A DNA stretch of 64,000 nt, from the NCBI GenBank assembly GCA_963833835.1, contig CAWHZI010000014.1, forward strand, positions 248,001 through 312,000, written 5' to 3'. Of the stretch, positions 40,441-49,286 are shown in pieces. Made by a program: the position numbers and the translations under genes. Source of the DNA: Bog-532 sp963833835 (lineage in GTDB: Bacteria; Actinomycetota; Actinomycetes; Streptosporangiales; Streptosporangiaceae). The number at the start of each line of letters is the position of its first letter. Positions within the stretch are counted from its first letter, which is position 1. The notes beneath the pieces were generated by a model. It saw nothing but the letters and a program-made list of their open reading frames with translations, was not told where the DNA came from and did not search any database.

Positions 40441-41658
40441 ATGGCCACGGTCGTCCTCGTCGGGACGCTCGACACCAAGGGCGCGGAGAACGAGTTCGTC
40501 CGCGACCGGCTGCGCGCGGCCGGCGTCGACGTGCTGGTGGTGGACACCGGGGTGCTGGAACCCCCGGGTTTCCCGCCGGACATCACCCGGCAGGAGGTGG
40601 CCGCGGCGGCCGGGGCGGACTTCGACGCGCTGGTGGCCGCGCGGGACCGGGGCGCCGCCATCACCGCGATGGCCGAGGGCGCCGAGGTGGTGATCCGCCG
40701 CCTGTACGAAGAGGGCCGGCTGGACGGGGCGCTGGCCCTGGGCGGGACCGGCGGCACCTCCATCGCCACCCGGGCGTTCCGGCCACTGCCGCTGGGCGTG
40801 CCCAAAGTGGTGGTGTCCACCGCGGCCTCCGGCAACACCGCGGACTACATTCGCGAGACCGACCTGGTGCTGATGCCCAGCGTGACCGACATCGCCGGGC
40901 TCAACCGCATCTCCACCCGCATCCTGGCCAACGCGGCCGCGGCCGTGGCCGGGATGGTCACCAGCGCGCCCCTGCCCGCCGCCGCAGCCGGGCGGCCGAT
41001 GGTGGCGGCCAGCATGTTCGGCGTCACCACCCCGTGCATCACCCGGGCCCGGGCCCGGTTGGAGACCCTTGGTTATGAGGTGCTGGTGTTCCACATGACC
41101 GGCACCGGGGGGCGCACGCTGGAGTCGCTGGCGGCCCAGGGACTGCTGGCCGGCGTGCTGGACGCAACCACCACCGAGCTGGCCGACGAGCTGGTGGGCG
41201 GCATCTTCTCGGCCGGCCCGGACCGGCTCAGCGCCGCGGGCAAGGCCGGCATCCCGCAGGTGGTGTCGGTGGGCGCGCTGGACATGGTGAACTTCGGGCC
41301 GATGGACACGGTGCCGGACCAGTTCAAGGACCGGAACCTGTACGTGCACAACCCGATCACCACGCTGATGCGCACCACCGCGGCGGAGAACGCCGAGCTG
41401 GGTACCCGGCTGGCCCGCCGGCTCAACACGGCGACCGGGCTCACCAGCTTGTTCCTGCCGCTGCGCGGGGTCTCGGCCATCGACGTGGACGGGGCACCGT
41501 TCCGGGACGAGGCGGCGGACCGCGCGCTGTTCAGCGCCATCCACGACGGGCTCGACACCCAGCGGGTCGAACTGGTGGAGATGGACACCGACATCAACGA
41601 CGACCGGTTCGCCGACGCCATGGCCGACCGGCTGCACCAGCTGATCACCAAGGAGTAG
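40441..41658 (+). CDS. Tm-1-like ATP-binding domain protein (UPF0261)
   Basis: 405 aa. VVLVGTLDTKGAENEFVRD at the start, then ALALGGTGGTSIATRAFRPL and KVVVSTAASGNTADYIRET, are hallmarks of the Tm-1-like/UPF0261 family. In plants the same domain (Tm-1) binds tobamovirus replication proteins and is fused to the domain encoded by the next gene here. The bacterial role is unknown. GGGAGGGA lies 8 bases before ATG 40441. Confidence 0.88.
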   Translation: MATVVLVGTLDTKGAENEFVRDRLRAAGVDVLVVDTGVLEPPGFPPDITRQEVAAAAGADFDALVAARDRGAAITAMAEGAEVVIRRLYEEGRLDGALALGGTGGTSIATRAFRPLPLGVPKVVVSTAASGNTADYIRETDLVLMPSVTDIAGLNRISTRILANAAAAVAGMVTSAPLPAAAAGRPMVAASMFGVTTPCITRARARLETLGYEVLVFHMTGTGGRTLESLAAQGLLAGVLDATTTELADELVGGIFSAGPDRLSAAGKAGIPQVVSVGALDMVNFGPMDTVPDQFKDRNLYVHNPITTLMRTTAAENAELGTRLARRLNTATGLTSLFLPLRGVSAIDVDGAPFRDEAADRALFSAIHDGLDTQRVELVEMDTDINDDRFADAMADRLHQLITKE

Positions 41659-41661
41659 CGC

Positions 41662-42492
41662 ATGCCACGAGTCCCCCGGGCCGAGATCCTCGCCCGGCTC
41701 CGGGCCAAGGCCGACCGCCGGCAGCCGATCGTCGGCGGGGGAGCCGGCACCGGGCTGTCGGCCAAGGGCGAGGAGGCCGGCGGCATCGACCTGATCGTCA
41801 TCTACAACTCCGGCCGCTACCGGATGGCCGGGCGCGGGTCGCTGGCCGGGCTGCTGGCCTACGGGAACGCAAACGAGATCGTGGTCGACATGGGCAAGGA
41901 GGTGCTGACCGCGGTCATGTCGGTGCCCGTGCTGGCCGGGGTGAACGGCACCGACCCGTTCTACGACCCGGACCTGTTCCTGCGGCGGCTGGCCGAGCAG
42001 GGTTTCTCCGGCGTGCAGAACTTCCCGACCGTGGGGCTCATCGACGGGACGTTCCGGGCCAACCTGGAAGAGACCGGCATGAGCTACGCGCTGGAGATCG
42101 ACATGATCCGGCGGGCGCACGATCTGGACCTGCTGACCAGCCCGTACGTGTTCTCGACCGAGGACGCGGTGGCCATGACCGAGGCCGGTGCCGACCTGGT
42201 GGTCTGCCACATGGGCCTGACCACCGGCGGCGCGATCGGCGCGGAGACGGCCAAGACGCTGGACGACTGCGTGGAGCTGGCTACGCAGTGGTCCCGGGCG
42301 GCGCGGGCGGTCCGCGAGGACGTGCTGGTCCTGGTGCACGGCGGCCCGGTGGCCGAGCCCAAGGACGCCGCCTACGTGCTGGCCCGGGCCGAGGGCCTGC
42401 ACGGCTTCTACGGGGCCTCGTCCATGGAGCGGCTGCCGGTGGAGCGGGCCCTGATCGAGCAGACCCGCGCGTTCACTGAGCTCACGTACTGA
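41662..42492 (+). CDS. phosphoenolpyruvate-hydrolase-like TIM-barrel protein
   Basis: 276 aa. QPIVGGGAGTGLSAKGEEAG, IVIYNSGRYRMAGRGSLAG and QNFPTVGLIDGTFRANLEE match the PEP-hydrolase-like TIM-barrel domain (PF09370 type). It begins 3 bases after the Tm-1-like gene; the two domains are fused in plant Tm-1 proteins, so the products probably form one complex. The reaction is not established by sequence. Confidence 0.87.
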   Translation: MPRVPRAEILARLRAKADRRQPIVGGGAGTGLSAKGEEAGGIDLIVIYNSGRYRMAGRGSLAGLLAYGNANEIVVDMGKEVLTAVMSVPVLAGVNGTDPFYDPDLFLRRLAEQGFSGVQNFPTVGLIDGTFRANLEETGMSYALEIDMIRRAHDLDLLTSPYVFSTEDAVAMTEAGADLVVCHMGLTTGGAIGAETAKTLDDCVELATQWSRAARAVREDVLVLVHGGPVAEPKDAAYVLARAEGLHGFYGASSMERLPVERALIEQTRAFTELTY

Positions 42493-42583
42493 GCCTCATA
42501 CTGGGCCGGCCGCAGGTATGAATTCGTAAAGCCGGCCTGCAGGGCGACGCGCCGGGCCGGGTCCGCCGCCTAACGTCGGAAGC

Positions 42584-43105
42584 ATGGCGAGCATAGCGAC
42601 GGGGCGGTACCGGCTCCTGGTACGGGAAGCGGCCCGGTTCTGTGTCGTGGGCGCGGCCGGGGTGGTGGTCACCGACGGCGGCACCAACCTGCTGCGGGAG
42701 AGCGCCGGACTGGGCTGGCTGACCGCGAACGTCATCGCCACCCTGGTCGCGATCGAGGTCACCTACCTCGGCAGCCGGTACTGGACGTTCCGGCACCGGG
42801 CCCGCACCAGCGTGCCCCGGGAGACGCTGCTGTTCTTCGGCCTGGCCGGGGTGGGACTGCTCATCCAGCTCGGCTGCCTCGGATTCACCGTGCACGTGCT
42901 GGGCGAGTCCGGCCGGCTGGCGGGGAACGTGGGTCTGCTCACCGGCATCATGCTGGCGACCTGTGGTCGATTCTGGGCGTACCGGAAGTGGGTCTGGCGG
43001 GCGGTTGATATCAAGGAGCGTGACTCGATTCCAGAACAGGGTGTGCCTGGTCAACGGGGCGGCGAGCGAGATCGGGCAGGCGGTGGCCAGCCGGTTCGCA
43101 CGTGA
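42584..43105 (+). CDS. GtrA-like flippase-family membrane protein
   Basis: 173 aa, four membrane helices (AARFCVVGAAGVVVTDGGTN; LTANVIATLVAIEVTYLGSR; LLFFGLAGVGLLIQLGCLG; AGNVGLLTGIMLATCGRFWA) with the GtrA motif SRYWTFRHR and the terminal RFWAYRKWVW. Family members move lipid-linked sugars across the membrane in cell-wall glycosylation. The last ~30 residues overlap the start of the SDR gene in another frame and are probably not structured. Confidence 0.82.
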   Translation: MASIATGRYRLLVREAARFCVVGAAGVVVTDGGTNLLRESAGLGWLTANVIATLVAIEVTYLGSRYWTFRHRARTSVPRETLLFFGLAGVGLLIQLGCLGFTVHVLGESGRLAGNVGLLTGIMLATCGRFWAYRKWVWRAVDIKERDSIPEQGVPGQRGGERDRAGGGQPVRT

Positions 43106-43787
43106 AGGCGGCACGGTGGTGGGTGTGGACCAGGCCGGCCACCAGGTGGGCGACCTGGCCCTGCAGGCCGACCTGACCGACGAAGCCCAGGTCGAGGCGA
43201 TGTACGCGGAGGTCGTCGGGCGGTACGGGCGGCTGGACGTGATCTACAACAACATGGGCCTGATGGACCGGGCCGACCACTCGGCGCTGGACCTCGACCT
43301 GGACACCTGGCGGCGCGTCCAGGACGCCAACCTGACCAGCATCTTCCTGGCCTGTAAGCACGGCGTCCGGCGGCTGCTGGACACCGAGCCGGCCGGCGGC
43401 GCCGTGGTCAACGCGGCCTCGTTCCTGGCCGACATCGGCGCGGCCACCGCGCAGATGGGTTACGCCGCGGCCAAGGCCGGGGTCGTGCAGCTGACCCGGG
43501 ACCTGGGCGTACACCTGGCCCGCAGCGGGGTCCGGGTCAACGCGGTGCTGTTCGGCCCGATCGAGACCCCGGCGCAGCGGGCGGTGTTCGAGCGCAATCC
43601 CGGCGCGCTGGAGAAGCGGCTGGTGCACTGGCCGATGGGCCGGTTCGGCACGCTGGACGAGGCGGCGGGCACGATCGCGTTCCTGGCCAGCGACGACGCC
43701 GGCTTCATCACCGCCGCCGCGCTGCCGCTGGACGGCGGCATCACCCAGGCGTTCACTGTGCCCGAGTCGCTGCCAGGACCCAGATGA
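43020..43787 (+). CDS. SDR-family oxidoreductase
   Basis: 255 aa from GTG 43020. Nucleotide-binding motif is divergent: VNGAASEIGQAVASRF in place of TGxxxGIG. YNNMGLMD matches the NNAG position, and the catalytic set is NAASFLADIGAAT with YAAAK. It ends with LPLDGGITQAF. AAGGAG is only one base before GTG 43020, too close, so the true start may be GTG 43041 or an upstream GTG at 42963; overlap with GtrA indicates coupling either way. Confidence 0.8.
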   Translation: MTRFQNRVCLVNGAASEIGQAVASRFAREGGTVVGVDQAGHQVGDLALQADLTDEAQVEAMYAEVVGRYGRLDVIYNNMGLMDRADHSALDLDLDTWRRVQDANLTSIFLACKHGVRRLLDTEPAGGAVVNAASFLADIGAATAQMGYAAAKAGVVQLTRDLGVHLARSGVRVNAVLFGPIETPAQRAVFERNPGALEKRLVHWPMGRFGTLDEAAGTIAFLASDDAGFITAAALPLDGGITQAFTVPESLPGPR

Positions 43788-43808
43788 CGCCTCAGCTACC
43801 TTAAGCAA

Positions 43809-45941
43809 ATGGCGGAGACGAGGCAGGTCACGGGCCCGGGGTCGGCAGGGCCCGCCGGGGCGGCCGACGAGGGGTCCCGGCTGGAGCTGTCCAAGAGCGC
43901 GCGGAACCTGGTGTTCGGCACGATCCTGCTCGGCCTGCTGCTGGCCGCGCTGGACCAGACCGTGGTGTCTACCGCGCTGCCGACGATCGTCGGCGACCTG
44001 GGGGGCGCCGGCCACGTGAGCTGGGTCGTTACCGCCTACATGCTGGCCGAGACGGTGTCGACCGTGCTGGCGGGCAAGTTCGGTGACCTGTTCGGCCGCA
44101 AGCGGGTGTTCCAGCTAGCCGTGGCGGTGTTCATCATCGGCTCGTTCTTCTGCGGGCTCTCGGGCAGCATGACCATGCTGATCGCGTTCCGGGCCCTGCA
44201 AGGTCTGGGCGGCGGCGCGCTCACCGTGACCGCCACCGCGCTGATCGGCGACGTCATCCCGCTGCGGCTGCGCGGCGCCTACCAGGGGGCGCTGGGCGCG
44301 GTGTTCGGGGTCACCACGGTGATCGGGCCGCTGCTGGGCGGGGTGTTCACCGACGACCTGTCCTGGCGCTGGGTGTTCTACATCAACGTGCCGATCGCGA
44401 TCGTGGTCATCTTGCTGGCCGCCCGGACCATCCCGCAGATACGCAGCGGCAACAAGCCTGCCATCGACTACCTGGGCTGCCTGTTCGTCGCGCTCGGGGC
44501 GACCGGCCTGACCTTGGCCACGTCCTGGGGTGGCACCCAGTACGCCTGGGGCTCGCCCATGATCATCGGCCTGTTCGTGGGCTCGGTGGCCGCGCTGGTC
44601 ATCTTCGTGCTGGTCGAGCTGCGGGCGGCCGAGCCGATCCTGCCCATGCGGCTGTTCCGCAGCCGGGTGTTCAGCGTGTGCTGTTCGCTCAGCTTCGTGG
44701 TCGGCTTCGCGATGATCGGCTCGATCACCTTCCTGCCGACGTTCCTGCAGTACGTGAACGGGGTGTCGGCCACCGCGAGCGGCCTGCGCATGCTGCCGAT
44801 GGTGCTGGCCCTGCTGGTCACCGCGCTGGGCAGCGGCATCATCGTGAGCCGGACCGGGCGGTACCGGCCGTTCCCGATCGCGGGGTCGGCGATCACTGCG
44901 GTGGGCCTGTTCCTGCTGTCCCGGATGGACCAGCACTCCTCGATCTGGGCCGAGACCGGCGCCCTGCTGGTGCTGGGCGCGGGCATCGGGCTGATCATGC
45001 AGATCCTGACCCTGGTCGTGCAGAACACCGTGCCCTACTCCGACCTGGGCACGGCCACGTCCGGGGTGACGTTCTTCCGCACGCTGGGCGGATCGTTCGG
45101 CGCCTCGATCATGGGCAGCATCTACTCCAACCAGCTGAAGGGCCGGCTGGCGGCGGCGGTAATCGCGGCCAAGGTGCCGCCCGCCTCGGCCAGCGACCCG
45201 GGGCTGGTGCACAAGCTCCCGGCCGTCCAGCGGGCACCCGTCGTCGCCGCCTACGCCGAGTCCCTCCAGCACGTGTTCCTGTTCGCGGTGCCGCTGGCCG
45301 TGGCCGGGTTCGTGCTGGCCCTGTTCTTGCCCCAGGTGACCATGCGGGGGCTGGCCAAGGCCGAGGGGGTCGGCGACGGGTTCGCGGTGCCGGAAGGCAG
45401 CGACAACGAGCACCAGCTGGCCAACATGGTCGGGCAGATCCTGCGGCGTGATGACTACCGCTCCTCGCTGGAGGGGATCCTGGCCCGGTCCGGCTCCGCC
45501 CTGGACACAGCCGCCGCCTGGGGCGTGCTCGGCGTCTACCTGCGGCAGCGGGCACTGGACCAGCCCACCCGGGTATCCGACGCCGAGACCCGGGTCGGCG
45601 TGCCGGGCGGGGTGCTGGAGCCGTTCTTCCGCGAGGTCATCGCGGCGGGCTACCTGACCCGCTCCTCCGACGAGCCCGACGGGGTGCTGACCGTGACCCC
45701 GCGCGGCCGAGCCGAGGTGGACAAGCTGACTGCGGCCTGGAAAGCGTGGCTCATGGACGAACTGCGGGACTGGCTCCAGGCTCACGAGGCCACCCCCGAG
45801 CAGACTCAGCAGGTCGAGGCGGCCATCGGCCGGATCGCGCTGCGCCTGATCCGCGAGGCCGAGGCCGAAGCCCGGCGGGCTGTCCCGGCCGGAACGGCAG
45901 GGGCAGGAGCGGGAGCCGCGGGAGCGGGAGCAAATCAGTAG
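43809..45941 (+). CDS. DHA2-family MFS multidrug exporter with C-terminal winged-helix-like domain
   Basis: 710 aa, about 180 longer than a plain 14-helix exporter. Membrane part: LLLAALDQTVVSTALPTIV, motif A GKFGDLFGRKRVF, and motif C VTTVIGPLLGGVFTDDLSWR (drug/H+ antiport signature). After helix 14 (about residue 512) a soluble tail contains SSLEGILARSGSALDTAAAW, GVLGVYLRQ and FFREVIAAGYLTRSSDE then VLTVTPRGRAEVDKLTAAW, which looks like a winged-helix fold with a beta-wing, similar to MarR/PadR-like domains. It may gate the pump or bind DNA or ligand. Ends in a Gly/Ala-rich tail. Confidence 0.85.
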   Translation: MAETRQVTGPGSAGPAGAADEGSRLELSKSARNLVFGTILLGLLLAALDQTVVSTALPTIVGDLGGAGHVSWVVTAYMLAETVSTVLAGKFGDLFGRKRVFQLAVAVFIIGSFFCGLSGSMTMLIAFRALQGLGGGALTVTATALIGDVIPLRLRGAYQGALGAVFGVTTVIGPLLGGVFTDDLSWRWVFYINVPIAIVVILLAARTIPQIRSGNKPAIDYLGCLFVALGATGLTLATSWGGTQYAWGSPMIIGLFVGSVAALVIFVLVELRAAEPILPMRLFRSRVFSVCCSLSFVVGFAMIGSITFLPTFLQYVNGVSATASGLRMLPMVLALLVTALGSGIIVSRTGRYRPFPIAGSAITAVGLFLLSRMDQHSSIWAETGALLVLGAGIGLIMQILTLVVQNTVPYSDLGTATSGVTFFRTLGGSFGASIMGSIYSNQLKGRLAAAVIAAKVPPASASDPGLVHKLPAVQRAPVVAAYAESLQHVFLFAVPLAVAGFVLALFLPQVTMRGLAKAEGVGDGFAVPEGSDNEHQLANMVGQILRRDDYRSSLEGILARSGSALDTAAAWGVLGVYLRQRALDQPTRVSDAETRVGVPGGVLEPFFREVIAAGYLTRSSDEPDGVLTVTPRGRAEVDKLTAAWKAWLMDELRDWLQAHEATPEQTQQVEAAIGRIALRLIREAEAEARRAVPAGTAGAGAGAAGAGANQ

Positions 45942-45974
45942 CGTCCGGTGCCCGGCGCGTCGGAGACTGGCGGC

Positions 45975-46826
45975 ATGTCTCTGGATGCACCGACAGCCGA
46001 CCAGCTGCGGCGGGAGCCGCTCCCCCTACTCGGGCGGGCCGCCCTGGTCACCGGCGTCAGCAGGCGGAACGGCATCGGGTACGCCATCGCCCGGCGGCTG
46101 GCCGCACTGGGGGCCAGCCTGTTCCTGCAGCACTACAGCCCGCACGACCGGGAGCAGGCGTGGGGCGCCGACCCTGGTGGCGTGCCGGCGGTCGTCGACG
46201 GTGTGGCCGAGGTGATCGCCACCGCGGGCGGGGCCGGCGACGGTGCGTCTATCGCCGACACCGAGCTGGACCTCACCGGAGCCGGCGCACCGGAACAGCT
46301 GGTCAGCGCGGCCGCTAGTGCGCTCGGGCACCTGGACATCCTCGTCTGCGACCACGCCCTCAGCGGCGGCGACGGCTCCCTCGGCCAGCTGACCGCGGTC
46401 ATGCTCGACCACCACTGGGCGGTCAACACCCGTTCATCGATCCTGCTGGCCCAGGCCTTCGCGGCCCAGCACGACGGGCGGCCCGGTGGGCGCATCATCT
46501 TCATGACCTCCGGTCAGGATCTCGGCCCCATGACCGGCGAGGTCGCCTACGCCGCCAGCAAGGGGGCGCTGGCCTCCATCACCCGCACCCTGGCCGACCA
46601 CCTGGCCGACCGGGCCATCACCCTCAACACGGTCAACCCGGGCCCGGTCGACACCGGGTACGCCACGGGTGAGAGGCACGAGGCGGTCCGGCGCCGGTTC
46701 CCCGGCGGGCGTTGGGGAAGCCCGGACGACCCGGCCCGGCTCATCGCCTGGCTCGCCACCGACGAAGCCCGCTGGGTCACCGGGCAGATCATCAACTCCG
46801 AAGGCGGCTTCCGCCGCTGGGACTGA
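45975..46826 (+). CDS. SDR-family oxidoreductase
   Basis: 283 aa. Cofactor motif ALVTGVSRRNGIGYAIARRL, with an insertion typical of the enoyl reductase-like / FabG-like group. CDHALSGGDG replaces the usual NNAG; catalytic residues are in FMTSGQDLGPMTGEVAYAAS followed by K. C-terminus TGQIINSEGGFRRWD. It begins 33 bases after the exporter and may be co-transcribed, possibly to modify the exported compound. Confidence 0.85.
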   Translation: MSLDAPTADQLRREPLPLLGRAALVTGVSRRNGIGYAIARRLAALGASLFLQHYSPHDREQAWGADPGGVPAVVDGVAEVIATAGGAGDGASIADTELDLTGAGAPEQLVSAAASALGHLDILVCDHALSGGDGSLGQLTAVMLDHHWAVNTRSSILLAQAFAAQHDGRPGGRIIFMTSGQDLGPMTGEVAYAASKGALASITRTLADHLADRAITLNTVNPGPVDTGYATGERHEAVRRRFPGGRWGSPDDPARLIAWLATDEARWVTGQIINSEGGFRRWD

Positions 46827-46831
46827 CTACG

Positions 46832-46883
46832 GCTGGGGCTGGCTGGGCTGGGCTGGCTGGGCTGGCTGGGCTGGGGCTGGCTG
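46832..46883. repeat. GGCTG-type low-complexity repeat
   Basis: A run built of GGCTGGGCTGG and GGGGCTGGCTG units directly follows the SDR stop codon. The units are 5-9 bp with imperfect phase. Slippage-prone. Confidence 0.7.
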
Positions 46884-46937
46884 CGTTCGAGCGGGCAGCA
46901 GTCGGACCGATGGGGTTCGACGTGCAGGCGACAGCAA

Positions 46938-46989
46938 GCCCGATGGCGCCTTTAGGCACACTGGAGCTTGCCCAAAGGCGCCATCGGGC
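46938..46989. terminator. long inverted repeat, 21-bp arms
   Basis: Arms 46938-46958 (GCCCGATGGCGCCTTTAGGCA) and 46969-46989 pair with one A:C mismatch around a 10-base loop. Far longer than ordinary terminators here. It lies between the SDR gene and the hydrolase fragment; could be a bidirectional terminator, or fused ends or an excision footprint of a mobile element. The arm listed is 21 bases in the DNA; its key core is GATGGCGCCTTT. Confidence 0.6.
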
Positions 46990-47052
46990 AGGCGGTCTCA
47001 GCGCGAGAGGAGGCGGCGGACGAGCGGTTCAGGCGGCGCTGCGCAGCAGGGT

Positions 47053-47442
47053 GAGCACCTCACTCCGTACGACGCGCCCGGCGCGCCGCAGGGCCCGGAC
47101 CTGTACATCAAGCGGGACGTGTTCCGCGAGACGTTCTGCGCCGACCTGCCGGTGGACGTGTCCGAGGTCATGGGGGCCACCCAGCGCCCGCTGTCGCTGG
47201 CCGCGCTGACCGAGAAGGCGACCGCGGCGGGCTGGCGGACCCGCCCGTCCTGGTTCCTGGTTTCCGAGCACGACAACGCCATCCCGCCGGACGCCGAGCG
47301 GTTCTTCGCCGAGCGGATGAAGGCGACGACCGAAGAGATCAACGCGTCCCACTGCGCGTTCATCTCCCAGCCGGTGGCCGTGGCCAACTTCATTAAAAAG
47401 GCATTGGTGGGCACTGAGCCGGGGCTTCCCGTTACTTCTTGA
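47053..47442 (+). pseudogene. C-terminal fragment of an alpha/beta hydrolase
   Basis: The frame EHLTPYDAPGAPQGPDLYIK continues DVFRETFCADLPVDVSEVMG, TQRPLSLAALTEKA, PSWFLVSEHDNAIPPDAERF and then INASHCAFISQPVAVANFIK. This is the cap-to-histidine half of an alpha/beta hydrolase: LVSEHDNAIPP carries the acid region and ASHCAFISQP the catalytic histidine. The N-terminal half with the nucleophile is absent and is replaced by low-complexity repeats and a large hairpin. The 3' end overlaps the convergent pyruvate-oxidase-like gene by 11 bases. Confidence 0.72.
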
Positions 47443-49198
47443 GCTGCTCGATTTTGTCTTTGAAGAGGGTGGTGGCGATGGCGACCTTGTTCGGCTGGCC
47501 CTTGAGGAAGGACTGGGCGAACTTCTTGGCCTGGTCGTAGGCGACCTTGCCGGGCAGCGGCGGCTCGTTCGGGTCCACGTCGATGTCGACGATGGCCGGG
47601 CCGTCGAAGGCCAGCGCGTCCTTGATGGCCGACTCGACCTTCTTCGGGTTGTCGACCTTGGCGCCGTAGCCGCCGCAGGCGGTGGCCCAGGCGGCGAAGT
47701 TCGCCACCGGCTGGGGGAACCGGACCCCGAACTCGGGGTAGCCCAGCACCATCTGCTCCCACAGGATCTGGCCCAGCGAACCGTTGTTGTTGATGATGAC
47801 CTTGACCGGCAGGCCGGCCCGGGCCGCGGTCAGGAACTCGGCCATCAGCATGGCGAACCCGCCGTCGCCGACGTAGGCGATGACCTGGCGCCCGGGGAAG
47901 GCGTGCTGGATGCCGAGGGCGTACGGGAGGCCGGGGGCCATGGTGGCCAGGTTGCCGGACAGGTAGAACTGGCGGTCGCCCCGGATCGTCCAGTGCCGCG
48001 CGGCCCAGGTGGCGATGGTGCCGCTGTCACAGGTCAAGATGGCGTCGTCGGCGGCCAGGTCGTCGATGACCCCCATCGGGTACTGCGGGGCGATCGGGCT
48101 GCGCTTCGGGTTCTCCAGGTCGGCCATCTCCGAGCGCCACTTGGCCATGTCTTTTTGATATTTAACGAGGTGGCCACGGTCTGACTTGCGGGTCAGCAGG
48201 GGGATCAGGGCCTGCAGGCTCTCCTTGGCCTCACCCACCACGGGTACCTCGGTCGGCATCCGGACTCCGGCGCGGGTCGGGTCGGCTTCGATCTGCACCA
48301 CCTTGACCTGGCCCGGCTGGGGCAGGTGCTGGGTGTACGGGAAGTTCGTGCCGATCATGAACAGAGTGTCGCAGTCCTCGACCAGGTTCTCACCGGGCCG
48401 GGTGCCGAGCAGGCCGATCCCGCCCACCGCGTACTCGGAGTCGTCCGGGATCACCGCCTTGCCGGGCAGGGTCTTGATGACCGGGGCGCCGAGCCGGTCG
48501 GCCACCGCCAGTACTTCCTCGCGGGCGTGCAGTGCGCCCGCGCCGGCCAGGATCGCGATCTTCTCCCCCGCGTTCAGGACCGCGGCCGCGGCCGCCAGGT
48601 CCTCGGCCCGGGCCCGCCCGGGCGGGGGCAGGTAGATCGGCGAAGTGGCCGGCGGCCGGGCCGGGGCCACGTGCTGGTACGGGTCCAGATCGGCCGGGGC
48701 GACCTGGACGTCGTTGGGGAAGCTCAGGTGGGCGACCCCGCGCCGGGCCAGCGCGGTGCGGATGGCGATGTCCACCACCCCGGGCAGCTGGGCCGGGTTG
48801 TCGACGACCAGGTTGTACTCGGCCACGTCCATGAAGAGCTTGTCGGTGTGGACTTCCTGCTGGTAGCCGGTGCCCAGCACCGAGGTCTCCTGCATGCCGG
48901 TGATGGCCAGCACCGGCATGTGGTCCAGCTTGGCGTCGTACAGGCCGTTCAGCAGGTGGATGGCGCCCGGGCCGGAGGTGGACAGGCAGACCCCGAGCTT
49001 GCCGGTGGCCTTAGCGTAGGCGGTGGCCATGAACGCGGCCGCTTCCTCGTGGTGGACCAGGAAGAACTTGACCCGGTCGCTGTGCCGGCGCAGGCCCTCC
49101 ATGATCCCGTTGATGCCGTCGCCGGGCAGGCCGAAGACCGTGTCCACGCCCCAGTCGGCCAGCCGCTCGATCAGCAGCTCGGATGCGATCTGTGCCAT
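47432..49198 (-). CDS. thiamine-diphosphate enzyme, pyruvate oxidase/dehydrogenase (quinone)-like
   Basis: 588 aa. N-terminal domain DTVFGLPGDGINGIMEGLRR, with the ThDP-activating glutamate in FLVHHEEAAAFMATAYAK; LSTSGPGAIHLLNGLYDAK; central FAD/structural domain; C-terminal ThDP-binding motif GDGGFAMLMAEFLTAAR ... INNNGSLGQI. Closest in pattern to PoxB-type pyruvate:quinone oxidoreductase and the related probable acetolactate synthase-like proteins; whether it uses FAD and quinone is not certain. GGAGG precedes the ATG. Monocistronic. Confidence 0.9.
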   Translation of the reverse strand: MAQIASELLIERLADWGVDTVFGLPGDGINGIMEGLRRHSDRVKFFLVHHEEAAAFMATAYAKATGKLGVCLSTSGPGAIHLLNGLYDAKLDHMPVLAITGMQETSVLGTGYQQEVHTDKLFMDVAEYNLVVDNPAQLPGVVDIAIRTALARRGVAHLSFPNDVQVAPADLDPYQHVAPARPPATSPIYLPPPGRARAEDLAAAAAVLNAGEKIAILAGAGALHAREEVLAVADRLGAPVIKTLPGKAVIPDDSEYAVGGIGLLGTRPGENLVEDCDTLFMIGTNFPYTQHLPQPGQVKVVQIEADPTRAGVRMPTEVPVVGEAKESLQALIPLLTRKSDRGHLVKYQKDMAKWRSEMADLENPKRSPIAPQYPMGVIDDLAADDAILTCDSGTIATWAARHWTIRGDRQFYLSGNLATMAPGLPYALGIQHAFPGRQVIAYVGDGGFAMLMAEFLTAARAGLPVKVIINNNGSLGQILWEQMVLGYPEFGVRFPQPVANFAAWATACGGYGAKVDNPKKVESAIKDALAFDGPAIVDIDVDPNEPPLPGKVAYDQAKKFAQSFLKGQPNKVAIATTLFKDKIEQLKK

Positions 49199-49286
49199 CT
49201 TGCCTCCACTCAGCAGGAGGACCCTCTTCCCAGCAGGCCGTGATCATTCACTGGCCGGGCGAGTATGACGCAGAACACACTCGGCG

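Noticed and set aside
40327..42402. 691-codon antisense frame under Tm-1-like and PEP-hydrolase-like genes
   Set aside because: Composition (His/Gly/Gln/Val-rich) typical of complementary-strand shadows.
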